Assembly (NCBI GenBank): GCA_000934455.1
Contig: KN884657.1
Span: 83,088 to 112,194 of the forward strand
Direction of reading: 5' to 3'
Length of the DNA stretch: 29,107 nucleotides
From: Apostichopus parvimensis
Lineage: Eukaryota; Echinodermata; Holothuroidea; Aspidochirotida; Stichopodidae
Numbering within the stretch: the stretch's first letter is position 1; the number at the start of each line of letters is the position of its first letter. The position numbers and the translations under genes were made by a program. Positions 1 through 11,105 of this stretch are shown piece after piece. The notes beneath the pieces were generated by a model. The model saw only the letters and a program-made list of their open reading frames with translations. It made no database searches and had not been told where the DNA came from.

Positions 1-294
1 TAATGCAAGACTATAATAAACGCAACCATGCATTCATAATGGGCAGATCTTTATCGCTATGTTCGTGACACAGAGTGCTTTCATTAGCCAAACGTGGAGA
101 ATTAATGAATTATACAGCGGTTGCAGGCTACTATTAATAATGCGTGGGTTACATCCATACAGTGCACAGGTAAACAAAGCATTGAGAAACGATACAGTAT
201 AGTAATTCCCTAAACAGGCCAGAACCATGCATACAATTTGCATAAAATTTGCATAATTAGGCAAGATTCTTGATGATCTCCAAAAGTCCTGTTG
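1..294. other. No feature recognised (left edge)
   Basis: Unique-looking AT-rich sequence. A 98-codon open frame on the minus strand runs through it, but its start codon lies inside the adjacent hAT element (near 330). It encodes hydrophobic sequence that I cannot assign to any family, so I do not call it a gene. Confidence 0.5.
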
Positions 295-852
295 CATATA
301 CACAGTGGCGGAGCTAGGGGTATTGGTCAAGGGGGGCGAGAATGTTCTGTAGGGGCGCTTTGGACACTATCTAAGCGGAGCGCCACCACAGGTTGGCACG
401 GAGCGTACAGAAATTTTTTTAGGTATAGATAACTCCCTAGATCGCCGGAAATGACCCTTTCCGGGCCTTGCTAATTTGCAGATAAACGAAGAATAAATAG
501 GTTTCATCGCCATTTGTGATAATTTGGAAGTTTATATATATGGGTGATGAAAGTACATGCGCTTCATCACAATCCCTGTGGTATCTTTGTGGGTGCTCAT
601 GTTTTCGTAGCCCTGACACAATGCCTGTTGTGCCTATTAGGTATTTTGGACCTGTAAATGCCAACAATACCACATCTTGTCAGAAAATTATACACCAACA
701 AAATGTGACAAATGTCAATAGGTAGATGAGAGCGCAATGAAAAGTCAATAATCGCGAATAAGTAGAAAGTGGTAAAAAGCTGAAAAGGGCGCCAGCAGTC
801 CATTTGGGTCTGCCCCCCCTGACTGTATGGACGCTCCGCCACTGCATATACA
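295..852. mobile_element. Non-autonomous hAT transposon, copy 1, with target duplications
   Basis: The element proper is 303-844 (542 bp). It begins CAGTGGCGGAGC and ends with the exact reverse complement GCTCCGCCACTG, a 12-bp perfect terminal inverted repeat. It is flanked on both sides by the identical octamer CATATACA (295-302 and 845-852). An 8-bp target duplication with CAG...CTG ends is diagnostic of the hAT superfamily. Just inside the ends, G-rich sequence on the left (about 329-340) mirrors C-rich sequence on the right (about 812-819), forming subterminal inverted repeats. It has no complete transposase, so it would need an enzyme supplied by another copy. Two further copies of the family lie in the window. 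An internal block at 485-702 is missing from copy 2 and carries a possible transposase remnant. The intact duplications suggest a fairly recent insertion. Confidence 0.92.
557..613 (-). pseudogene. Possible remnant of a hAT transposase TTF-type zinc finger
   Basis: On the minus strand inside hAT copy 1, an open frame (about 673 down to 437) contains the segment RKHEHPQRYHRDC followed by DEAH. This resembles the C-terminal end of the TTF-type zinc finger at the N-terminus of many hAT transposases, where a KHE...YH spacing with acidic and alanine residues is typical. That family pattern is from general knowledge; no search was run. The upstream zinc-binding cysteines are not visible in the same frame and the frame closes after about 78 codons, so at best it is a decayed fragment. 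The lengths suggest that the non-autonomous family arose by internal deletion of a coding parent. A chance resemblance is possible. Confidence 0.3.
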
Positions 853-1904
853 GCTGTACAACTATATGTATACAGAAGGTAAGTTTGTGTATACTAATGA
901 TCTTCCTCAGTTATTGACTGTACACTTATATGATATTCCATGTATGTACCTAAATGTGACTGACCAAATGGTATTTAAATAGAGCACACAGTTTCCCCTT
1001 CAGAGTACATTACTACCTGTCTCAGAATGTGGATACCTCTTTCCTAATAATTACTTTAATTATACTGCCAATTAAACATGAAAGACAAATCAATCTGTCT
1101 ACATCCTACTAGTACTTATAGTTAATTACCAAGGTGTATATACATACATAGGTGGGACTTCCTATATATTCTAAATTGAAGATAATTGGTTGTTTAAAAA
1201 TATAATATCCTCTCTTAAATACCTTTCATTAATCCAGAAACACTGATGAAATGAAAGCCTTCCTACTGTATTTGACAACTTCTAGCTCTACCAGCACCTA
1301 CCGTTGTCGTACTGTACAGCTTAACTGTACATTACTGCATATACACGTAATGTACATCAAATTGCTCGTACCATCCACCTATGATCTTTAATCAAGAAAA
1401 AAGTTCATTAATAGAGGACCTTGCAAACTTAATTTCATCATGATTCGTTTTATTGATCCAAATGGCTTCCAGTATCTTAACAGAAATTTTAAGAGCAGCA
1501 TTGAGAATTAGAAACAGAGCTGATGTTGAGAATCTATGAAGAGACTGTAAAAGGCTGAGTTAACGGTGTCAGGAGCAAACATGCGAAAAAGATGTCCATT
1601 AATTATCTCGCTTTTTTCTGCCTCTGTTTGATGACATTTGATGATGGGGAAATATCCCATAGTAATTAATGATTAGATTCCACGGTCTTGTCTTTACCTA
1701 GTGAGCTCCTAAAAACAGCTAAATTATGTTGACATTGCTGATTCAAAGGAGGCATAATATTAGGACACGACCTGTTTTACTTAAAATATGCATAGAGTGG
1801 GTGTTTCAAAGAAATGGCTGTCTTGTTCCATTTAATCTAATTATTTGGCTAATTGTTCTGAGCAATAAATCTCATATGCGATATATGTAGACCTGCTGTA
1901 CTGA
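853..1904. other. No gene recognised
   Basis: AT-rich sequence without a usable reading frame. A good splice-donor match (AAG followed by GTAAGT) occurs at 878/879 on the plus strand, but nothing around it looks like an exon. No repeat unit is apparent. Confidence 0.5.
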
Positions 1905-2260
1905 CATTCACAAAGTATTCATAGCCGTTTAATATTTTCACTGACGCTACGGTATGTAAGGGAGTTGTGTATCGCACAGTATATTGTACATTGCATACTG
2001 CCCAGGCCATTCACAAAGTATGCATCTAGCCCTATAATATTTTCATTGCACTACAATATGTAAGGGAGTCGTGTATCGCACAGTTTAGTGTACATTGCAT
2101 GCTGCCCAGGCCATTCACAAAGTATGCATCTAGCCCTATAATATTTTCACTGCACTACAATATGTAAGGGAGTCGTGTATCGCACAGTTTAGTGTACATT
2201 GCATGCTGCCCAGGCCATTCACAAAGTATGCATAGCCCTATAATATTTTCACAGACGCTT
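1905..2260. repeat. Tandem array of a 104-bp unit, about 3.4 copies
   Basis: The phrase CATTCACAAAGTAT recurs at 1905, 2008, 2112 and 2216, giving periods of 103, 104 and 104 bp. Units 2 and 3 are almost identical. Unit 1 is more diverged (GCCGTTTAATATT against GCCCTATAATATT), and the last copy stops after about 45 bp. Both the first and last partial units carry GACGCT after the TATTTTCAC segment where the middle units read GCACTACA, so the outer copies resemble each other more than the inner ones. No coding potential is seen. It is most likely a small satellite-like array formed by unequal exchange. Confidence 0.92.
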
Positions 2261-4160
2261 CATTAATTGCATCTTTCTAATGAGACATGACAGTCTCCAG
2301 TTGCTTGGCCAAACAACACAGTCTTAGGCTTTGAGTACAGTGTTTCATGTATGTTGCCGTGTTGGACGAATCTAATCGTAATAGTAATTACCGACTTTGT
2401 GATCCGCATTATAGTCATTGCCAATCCGAGGTCCCAGTGCTCACAATTTTGCAAGGTCAGTAAAAGTGACTCAATAGCTTTCCCTTTGGGAAACCAAAAT
2501 GGTCTCAGTCAACTTTAAAATATTAATATTTGTCATCATTATGACTAAAATTCATTCCAACATACTTTTCATCCAAGAATTAAACAGTAATAACTGTATT
2601 GTGATATAACTTCTAAGGCTAAAGCAGAAGACTGTACTTTTTATGTATCACACAAAATCAATAATATGATATTTTTTCTAACTGCATTCCATGCCATCCA
2701 CTATACCACTATACTACCTCCACTTTGGTCACCCATTCAAGAATATAATAACTAATCCTAATCATAATAATAATATTGTCAAATGCAATAACAAAATTGA
2801 AATACAGGTGAAAAAATTAACTGTCACCTGAAGACTGGGAGGTTTCATTCATGCGGCAATGTCTTTTGAAGACGTGAGTAATATTTTGGCATTGTAAATA
2901 ATTTTATCACCCATGAGTGGCCAGCGAGGTTACTCTTTGCAAACAGTAGTGCCCATGTAAGGTTATTCTCTGCATTTGTGTGAGATTTGTCATCCATACT
3001 ATATCTAGCCTTCCTCCCCCCTCTTGTCATCATAGCTGATTCTATCCACTGTCTCAGAACGGCTGTAATTAGGTTATGAATAGGGTATGGATAAAAATTT
3101 ATTGGCATTATATTGACCAAGGAGAAGAAGATATGAGAAACAGCCGGTTTTCAGTCGGGATGTAAATTAAAGTAGAGAATTTTCCATAGAGACGAGCACT
3201 AAAAGAGATCTTTAAATACTGGACAAAGACTGGACCATAGGATAGTACTACTGTAAGATAGCTGACATTTTGTGACTTGCTCAAACAATTTTATCAACCT
3301 ACTGTACTGTACGGAATATTTCTCAATTTAATGATCAAATTGAGCAAACTAAGACAATTTCCTCCTTGATATTCTTTCTCTAATCCATGAAGATATTTAT
3401 AATAAGTGAATAATAACTTTTGTTTCGATCCCCAGCATTTCATCGTAACCTGCACTTTTTCTTATTGACCAATATTAATTAAATCGATCTATTTGACTAA
3501 ATCCAGTTTATGACCAACATGTTTATAAAGGGATTAAGTATTCAAATCTCAGCTCAGACTGCAAGTGTAATATACAGTATAACCAAGCTGAATAATATCC
3601 ACATAACTCTGACATATCAGTCTATTGTTCAATTATGTGTGGTTATGGTCTGTTTCCATCTCTTATTGATACTTATTTGTCATGTTTCCTTTAAGGTCCA
3701 ATTTATGTAGAAATCATCGAGTTTGGAGTACATTTATACACCAGCATCATCACAAGCAAAGTGCTTCCATTTTGGTGAAGTGAGGGTGAGGGGTTCGTCC
3801 TTTTTGGCTGCATGTTTGTTAGTTAACTCTTCCGTATATCAGATATTCTGATATTTTTTTTTTACAAGGCAAAATAAATGAAATATCCCCAGGGAAGTAA
3901 ATCTGATTATAAATTATTAAAGTAGTACCCTGTTTGCTGCATTATTTATACTTTATACTGTAGTATCCTCTGTATAATATTTGACTATAGGTCTACATCC
4001 AAAGCTCAATAGTGCTTGTTTTCTATTTTAGTTGTTAATTGGAACTGAGATGCAACAAAACCTCTTGTGCTGGGAGGGCAGTGGGTTTCCATATGATACA
4101 TATACTTGGAATATACTGATATCAATTTAATGGAACAATTCAGTCAAACACGTCATCTGT
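2261..4160. other. No gene recognised
   Basis: About 1.9 kb of AT-rich sequence with only short open frames that have no recognisable product. It contains several TACTGTA heptamers (for example near 3249 and 3299-3309) and a T-tract near 3847. No transposon ends or tandem units were found. Confidence 0.45.
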
Positions 4161-4291
4161 GGGTTAGAGCTGGTCCCTTTAGGCCGTACGTTTACATAAT
4201 ACCGTCGAACACAGTGTTAAACCCTGCGCTCTGTGTTAAATTGGTAATGTAAATGCATGCTTGGGGTTGACCATGAGGGACCAGACATGAC
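4161..4291. mobile_element. Foldback hairpin element, possible MITE remnant
   Basis: Several nested inverted repeats share one centre. CTGGTCCCT at 4170-4178 pairs with AGGGACCAG at 4276-4284. TTTACAT (4191-4197) plus TACC (4200-4203) pairs with GGTA (4243-4246) plus ATGTAAA (4247-4253). AACACAG (4208-4214) pairs with CTGTGTT (4231-4237). The right arm has about 10 extra bases between the outer and middle stems. This layered symmetry over about 130 bp is far beyond chance and fits a small foldback transposon or a hairpin-forming transcript such as a microRNA-like precursor. No target duplication is clear, so the superfamily cannot be named. Confidence 0.55.
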
Positions 4292-4340
4292 CTTTTAGCT
4301 TCCGTTGTTGTTTGTTACAAGTGTTAAATTTGATTCAACA

Positions 4341-4358
4341 GTAGTAGTAGTAGTAGTA
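4341..4358. repeat. (GTA)6 microsatellite
   Basis: Six uninterrupted GTA triplets. Confidence 0.95.
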
Positions 4359-4720
4359 CTTAGGCATTAGTAACAGCATTGCTCATCACACCTTTTATGG
4401 TTAAATCGCACCTTTTCTTCTCACTAAAAAAACCTCTTCCTGTTGGTGATTGTGAGCAAGGGGATAGATACTGAACACTGGATCTAGTGTTGTCCTTCAG
4501 GGTTTCAAATAAATTTAATGCTGAACATGCACAGAGAGGGCCTGGTGAGCTGATCCAAATTGTAAATGTGACCACACTGTCCCACTATGGACAGTATTAT
4601 TAAATGACCATTTAGGTGTTGATAATGCTTACAATATACTCTGTGTTGGTGTGTTATGTTAGGTAATAAAAAGTTGATAATAATTCAGAAAGCAAAATGC
4701 TGCTTCTTTAAAGTTTCATC

Positions 4721-4772
4721 AGGTAAGATTTGCAACATGCAGGGTAAGATTTGCAACATGCAGGGTAAGATT
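4721..4772. repeat. 21-bp minisatellite, about 2.4 copies
   Basis: GGTAAGATTTGCAACATGCA starts at 4722 and 4743, and a third partial copy starts at 4764, so the period is 21 bp. Each unit carries AG/GTAAGA, a splice-donor-like hexamer. The first is preceded by a T-rich stretch and TCATCAG. Confidence 0.9.
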
Positions 4773-6171
4773 ACAGCACCATACATCTAAACTTAAATTT
4801 TTTATATTTGTCTCTGCTAACCTCATCAGAGGCCTCAGTAACATTTTGTTCTTTCAGCTGTATATATATCTTCTACTAGTCCTAGTTAATTGTTATCATC
4901 ACATACATAATAAATGACCTGTACTTTTACTTGTACAGATCCATACAGTTCAGAGCTATTTTTTCAAATCTTTCCTTGAACAAAGAGGATGTAGAGTATT
5001 TAACAGGGCTCCTATGAAAGTCATGGTTGCATAGTCTTGTGAATAATGCACTTTTATGGAGGTTCAGCACCATCTCTTTATTGACTAACCTCAACTGCGC
5101 ATCGTCGAGCACAGCGATGCGATCAACCTTTCCACGATATGATTGATAACTTTTTCATAAAGTTGATTTTGCACACAACCTTCACACACAAAACCCTGAT
5201 GATCGAGTTTAACTGTAATATGAGATTTGTCTAAACTGTACAGTCAGTATATTCAGATCATGAAAACAAATCCAAAGAAATGCTGTACTTTTATCATTGC
5301 TTCAGCCCTTGAAACAGCTGCCTGATTGATGTGAGCATAAAGTCTTTCCCAACTCAAAAAAAAGACAAACAAAACATCTGAAATGTATTTAAAAAAATCC
5401 TTTGGTTGTAAAACATAACCATCAGAAATAAAACAGTTTCCTGTTAATCTTGGTAAATTAAAAAACAAAAAAAGAAACCAGGTGTATTTAGTTTTGCATA
5501 TATATTTCAGTTTACAGTTCTAGTTGAAATCTAATATCTTTTCACTGCATCATATAGGGCCTACCTCTATAAACTCTGCCATATTTGTCAGTGATACAAA
5601 CAGAGCATTTAAGTAATACCATAGATGCAACTAGTACCATTCCATGCATGGTCCACTCACCAGAGTCTGGGCCTCTTATTTTCACTCCTGAAATTTCATC
5701 AAGACCATGGTATATTAATCACAGCCAATGTACTGTAGACATCTGCATGAATTTATATAATGAATTCGTATTGATTTTTTTAAGGTACATTCATTCTTAT
5801 GTTTTTATAGGAGGTAAAAATGGTACTTTACAGATGACACTTGAAGAGGAGTACCTTCACCGATTAGTGACTGTGTGAAAGTGTTCTAATTGTTTTAAAA
5901 TACTGATGTGGAATATTAATTACCCATGATACAGCATCTGCATGTCCATGCCTCCGATAAAAGTGAGTGGTACTTCTACTCCCTAGTATATATACTGTAG
6001 CTAAGGTATAAGTTATAAACATTGTAGGCAATGATGCTTACCTGTCTCACAGGTATTTATATTGCACTTTCTCATCTACCTAGTCTAAACATAACATCTA
6101 GTACCCTTCTACTATAGCTCTGTTGACCCACTTTCAGATCAACTGCCAATCAAATCTTGTTTTGCAAGGCT
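4773..6171. other. No gene recognised; weak terminal-exon signal
   Basis: Mostly AT-rich unique sequence. The only coding-like signal is a T-rich splice-acceptor match ending in TTTTTATAG at 5810. It precedes an open segment that runs to a stop at 5876-5878 and ends in acidic residues (TLEEEYLHRLVTV). No homologue is recognised and no AATAAA follows closely, so this stays a weak candidate. Confidence 0.3.
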
Positions 6172-6196
6172 ATTTACCATCCAGTTTATGGTAAAT
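6172..6196. repeat. Perfect 9-bp hairpin
   Basis: ATTTACCAT (6172-6180) and ATGGTAAAT (6188-6196) are exact reverse complements separated by 7 bases. No poly-T or other context assigns a function. Confidence 0.85.
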
Positions 6197-6723
6197 GTAC
6201 ATGATCAAACATGTTTTCTATGTTTTAAATTTAACAAGGAATTCTAGTTAATGATAATATAATTTTTGTGGTTAAATCAGGCACATCTGAATACCGTAAA
6301 ATACAAAAAGTTAACATATCAGCATATCATATTTCCACATATAAATTAAATTAAACTTAGAACTGTATTTCCACTGACCAGTTTGTGCTGGACAGGATGA
6401 TAATTCTCGGTCAAAAAAATTTCAGCAATTATTAAGAAAATTTCAGCCATTATTACACTACATAAAATACCAACATTTATCAATACAAGATAATATTTTA
6501 AATTCACCCACGCCAGCCCAAGTCGTTCAGTCTTAAGTGATGACATTCTCGGAATGAAAACTTTTAAAATCTTCGATCACGAGAAGGAAATGGGCAAAGT
6601 TGAACTTTCAGAGATGTATAATTTGCATGCATGAATCGATTATCAAAATCGCAGATGCCGTAAAGACGAATTACAATACAAACATATCTTACCAATGATG
6701 TCACAGGATGGCAACCAATTATC

Positions 6724-6738
6724 CTCTCTCTCTCTCTC
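6724..6738. repeat. (CT)n microsatellite
   Basis: Seven CT dinucleotides, followed after a short break by further CT-rich sequence to about 6757. Confidence 0.9.
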
Positions 6739-6759
6739 CACCTCTCACAATCTCTCTCA

Positions 6760-8060
6760 AACACTATATTGGCCAAAGACTGACTGACGGTAAATCTTAA
6801 CGTTTTGAGTTTCCCAATAAAAGTCAGGCCTAATTCAAACAGAGACTTGGCAGAGGATTTGGAATGACAGGGCTGTGGAGTACATTCTTTGTTTTCGCGG
6901 ACACGTTTCAGCTACATGAACTAATGAGATATGATGAGAAGTAGAACAGAAATTTAATTTGTGGCAAATTAACCGTTGATATAACTTTGCCGGGGGTTCT
7001 AATAAACCTAATACGGCGGAAAGCCATGGTGCTGAAATTTACGTCTACGCTTAAGTCATGATGAAGGGTTTGATCTAAACTTAGCAAATCACAAAAACTG
7101 GTGGCCTGGAGAGATGAGTTATAAACAAAATCAAATGGAGATTGGTGGTTATGATAATGAACAGCTATTTAAATGAAGACATCAAGCAAATTTGTCAAAT
7201 TTAAACTTTCCTCTTTTTTTTTTCTTGGTCTCTTTTGCTATGTATCTGCATTTGTCATTGTCTAAGAAATTGGGCAGTTCAAGATGTTTTTAATGTTTCT
7301 AGAGATCCTAAAGAATTTTAATATCAGGACTGGTTTTGCAATCTACATACATGATGATCAATAATTTACACCACAGAGGGTGTTTAATGATCCATTAGTT
7401 TTACATATAGAGAATCAAAGTTCAGAAAACTACATGGAGGATGTGCCTGATGACTAAATTCTACGGTACTACCAACAAAAATTGTACCAAATAGCTTCCT
7501 TGCCTAGTCGCCTTTGTCCGAGGGAATACCTTGTTGGTGAAGCACAATTTTGATTATGATATGAACAACTTATTGTTGTGGACAATACAGAGACCCATTT
7601 ATAGACATTGCTAATTTAATTGAATTCCAATGGATACTGAATTGGCCATGTACAGAATAAAGCAATTGTGTATTTTAGCCATCGAAAAGGTAGTGGTGTT
7701 GACATCATTGGTCTGTTTAGTATTGAATTAAAAGTATACAGGGGCAGTCTGGGGCTACCAGCGAGTTCTAGCAAACGTTTGGCACAACAATTTCAATGAA
7801 TAAGATCTGCAACCTGGATCTTTCTGATGTACTGTATGAATTTATCAGAAGTTACTGAAAGAAATATCACTATTGTTTCCAGCTTTTTGTATAAGTTTAT
7901 GACACATCATATTTTGATTCTTCCTTTATTTTGCAAAACTTTTGAAATCTTATAAAATTCAATTTCAAACAAATTACAGTACAGTAGTAATTGTAACTTT
8001 TGTAAAGAAATCTAAAACAGATGTAATATAAAATCCTGTTGTCATAGTAACTATTTCTCC
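6760..8060. other. No gene recognised
   Basis: AT-rich sequence with only short open frames. Apart from a T-run near 7215-7222 and two TACAGTA words near 7976-7984, nothing stands out. Confidence 0.45.
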
Positions 8061-8061
8061 A

Positions 8062-8091
8062 CCCTCTCCCTTCCCCACCCCCGCCCTCCCC
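8062..8091 (-). other. C-rich tract, potential G-quadruplex on minus strand
   Basis: Six runs of three to five C (8062-8064, 8068-8070, 8073-8076, 8078-8082, 8084-8086, 8088-8091) are separated by one to three bases. This meets the usual four-run quadruplex rule on the minus strand and the i-motif rule on the plus strand. Confidence 0.75.
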
Positions 8092-8300
8092 TCCATCTTT
8101 CTCGCATTTGAGAACTTGTCTTGAAAGAGACCTAAAACTTAAGTTTGCTACACAGCAACATCAAGTCAGTACACTGTTACTGTACATACTGTACTGTATA
8201 CTGACTGTACGTAAACAGTACTTCAGAATCTCATCAAAAGGCAACATTAGTTTTATATACTGATGTTTACTTGATCAGGCAATACAGTAGTAATGTTTTC

Positions 8301-8377
8301 AATGTCACCAAAGACTAATTTCAGCCTTGAGGTCAAATGTCACCAAAGACTTATTTCAGCCATCTGAGGTCAAATTT
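8301..8377. repeat. Two-copy direct repeat, about 35 bp
   Basis: AATGTCACCAAAGACT begins at 8301 and, with one mismatch, at 8336. Both copies continue into a TTTCAGCC segment and end in TGAGGTCAAA, which includes an AGGTCA nuclear-receptor-type half-site. Confidence 0.85.
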
Positions 8378-10150
8378 TAACAAACAATTTTTATTTTTAA
8401 AAGCAGCTTTAGCATAAATAAGGATAAATTTCCAACAATGCTTGATTAAAAAAATTCCATGAAAGTGCAGTTTATTAGCCTGACTGTGGTTAAGTTTCAC
8501 TTGAAGGAAATATTTACATTTTTTTATATGATTTCAACTATTTGTGGCTGGGATACAAAATTAATTGAAATCAATTGATTACAGTACTTCCTTAGTTTTA
8601 TAATTAATATTCTTTTTAATGACCAATCCTTGGAAGGTCACAGTGTTTTAATCTGACTCAATTGTGCTATCTTATTTTGAGTAAAACTCGGTAGGTTTCA
8701 TAAACTTGGGGACCAATGCAAACGGCTGCACTTTAACACACCTTTGTTGACCGTGCAGGTCACAAACAAAGGAACATAATTAAAGCACTAAATTAAACAA
8801 TGATTCTATCATTAACAGTATTAACAATTAAAATCTATACAGATGATTGATAAAGCTTGGACGGTATCCATGTTTTAAGAACTGTTATAACTTATTTACG
8901 AGTTAACCGACAGTCGGGTGATTCATCTTGGAAAACATACGCAATTTTGATTAATTGAAGAAATTGAGGTGATCGCATACGTCACCTTTTTCACCCTGGT
9001 GAACATGTAGTTTGGTAGGTGATCAGACTAGGCCATTTGATATCTCTTGCATTATTCACAATAATTGATAGCGCATATTTATCAATGAGGATCTATATCT
9101 TCACTTACCTTGACGGTCACATGACAGTGTGTAATTTGATGAAAGTGTATTTGCCATTGTCAGCAATATTTTATAAGTTTTGGGATGGTTAGTACAGCAC
9201 ATGCAGCATCCACACCTGATTAACAGCATCAATCACATATATGTAATATGTATGAGTTGCACTGTAGTGTATAAAGTATATAGTACCACTGACAAATTTT
9301 CTCCCAGTGTCTTTATGGCGCATAATTTGATTTTCTGAATGGAGGTGTCTATGACGCAAGTAACGCAGTAAATCGCAAACTGAATTTTCCTTTTTAGTTA
9401 AACCTCGTTTTGGCAACATGAAAGCGAGCACTTGTGTTGATGGACAGGACATATGTTAGTTAGACGTTACACAAATGCATCGAGTTGGAACAGGAAGTAC
9501 GGTAATGTACAGTACCGTTATGATACCATACGTATGTCACATAGCCTGGGGAAAGCCTGCATGTCTTAAACTGGATTCTGTAAATTGGTATTTCAAGGAA
9601 TGTAAATTTGTGTTTCTTTCATTATTCATTAGTAGCTCTACAGCAGGATTTTATGAGTTTTTTTTTGGTTTTGTTTTTTTGATTAAAATTACATTTTTGT
9701 TGGTAGAGTTCACACAGCCTACAACTGAATCTTACAGGGTAGCTTGAATTTGACTCAATCAGTGGTGCTGATATTTCGATCAGATCGCAATCACAGTAAA
9801 GACATATAGAGGTATATTAGGTAATATATGTTTAACTGTATGCATCGTACAGTATGTTCAGCTTATCGCTAACCTACTTCTAGCTTTCATTATATACCCC
9901 ATGAAATATATCCCTTGTATGTTGAAGTCATCATATGTATTCATGAAAATGATGCTATCATCTTAACAAAACAAACACACCTGAGAACAAATTAAAATGG
10001 AAAAAGAAAAAAATTGTGAAAATTAATTTACCATGTGCGTGATCCTAATACTAACTGTTAGCAGTTAACAGACCACAAAGATGAACAAGGAAACATTATT
10101 TTCATTTCTCCCAAATTTACTACAACTCCTACTATATAAGTGTAAAATTA
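8378..10150. other. No gene recognised
   Basis: AT-rich sequence. It contains a 12-bp perfect palindrome AATCAATTGATT at 8569-8580 and a 10-bp palindrome CATACGTATG near 9528. The 90-codon open frame near 9475-9747 is hydrophobic and T-rich; I do not recognise it and regard it as chance. Confidence 0.4.
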
Positions 10151-10152
10151 AT

Positions 10153-10221
10153 AGGGTGTGACTTACGGTATAAGGGTGTGAATTATAAGGGTGTGACAAT
10201 CGTACACCTTCCGATCGGAAG
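10153..10221. repeat. Short AGGGTGTGA repeats next to a 14-bp palindrome
   Basis: AGGGTGTGA occurs at 10153, 10173 and 10188, spaced 20 and 15 bp. It is followed by the perfect palindrome CTTCCGATCGGAAG at 10208-10221. The palindrome is unusually GC-rich for this region and could bind a dimeric factor, but nothing else supports a regulatory role. Confidence 0.6.
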
Positions 10222-10624
10222 AAATTACCAACGCAGTATTTCATACTTACAGTGTACATGTTTAATCTTTTCTGAAACGTTCCATATATAAATGTACCAA
10301 AATTTACTCAAATGTGCAAAGTTACTGAACTTCCACAAATAAATTCCCCAAGGGATGTGACACATGTACACAGACACTTCTTCTATATATTTAAACTATA
10401 TCTCATCCTTCATTATGTCCACATATTAATATGAATTTTTTGCCCCCTTTAAACTCGATATTAGACACCTTTTTAAAATCTCATTGGTGTCTCTCTGCCA
10501 CCACTGCTTAATTCCAATCACATTGCAAATTGGCAAGAAGAAAACCATGTTGCCAAGTCTCCACAATTGCTGCTTGGTGTAATGAACTTCTTTGCAAACA
10601 TGTTCAAATATGGGTCGGATATTG

Positions 10625-10642
10625 ATCCATGCATGCATGGAT
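10625..10642. repeat. 18-bp perfect palindrome
   Basis: ATCCATGCATGCATGGAT is its own reverse complement. Confidence 0.95.
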
Positions 10643-10979
10643 TATTAAGGTATGTAAATTGTTTGCAATAAAAGGGGCTCCTGTGAGAGGTGTAGCGTAT
10701 ATCATGCCATACTGTAAACCAGTGACTTTAAGGTATTATATAATTGCGTTCAAAGCAAAAGTAAGCACTGACTTTATATTTCTTAACAGATGCCACGGTT
10801 CAAAACCGCATTGGTCGGTATATTTGTCACCATGGAAACTTGTGAACACAAAGATATCATTAATTTTATGAAGATGCAGATCTATACGAAGGTGCACAGA
10901 AATGCTAAAAACTGTATAATTGTTTTTGAAGCATTAATTGATTGTGAACATTTTAGAATTTTCAGTATCAATCAGTTTA

Positions 10980-10997
10980 AAGCCAGTTAACTGGCTT
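10980..10997. repeat. 18-bp perfect palindrome
   Basis: AAGCCAGTTAACTGGCTT is its own reverse complement and lies about 110 bp before the half-site array. Confidence 0.95.
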
Positions 10998-11105
10998 ATA
11001 GTGATTCCTTACTAGGCAGATGAATCAGAACATCTTAAAAAGTATAAAACTGAAAAGAAGAATTTTTACTTCTTTGAAGGATTCTTGTACTGTACTTACT
11101 GTATG

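Noticed and set aside
34-330. 98-codon hydrophobic open frame on the minus strand
   Set aside because: Its start lies inside the hAT terminal repeat and the rest matches no family I recognise. Its length is not remarkable in this much noncoding DNA.
1905-2260. CRISPR array
   Set aside because: The units are contiguous 104-bp repeats with no short-repeat and spacer structure, and the DNA is clearly animal.
4721-4772. Recursive splice site or repeated donor sites
   Set aside because: The AG/GTAAGA words come from the 21-bp minisatellite, so the repeat explains them.
9475-9747. 90-codon hydrophobic frame as a membrane protein
   Set aside because: The hydrophobicity comes from T-rich codons, with no start context, splice signals or family resemblance.
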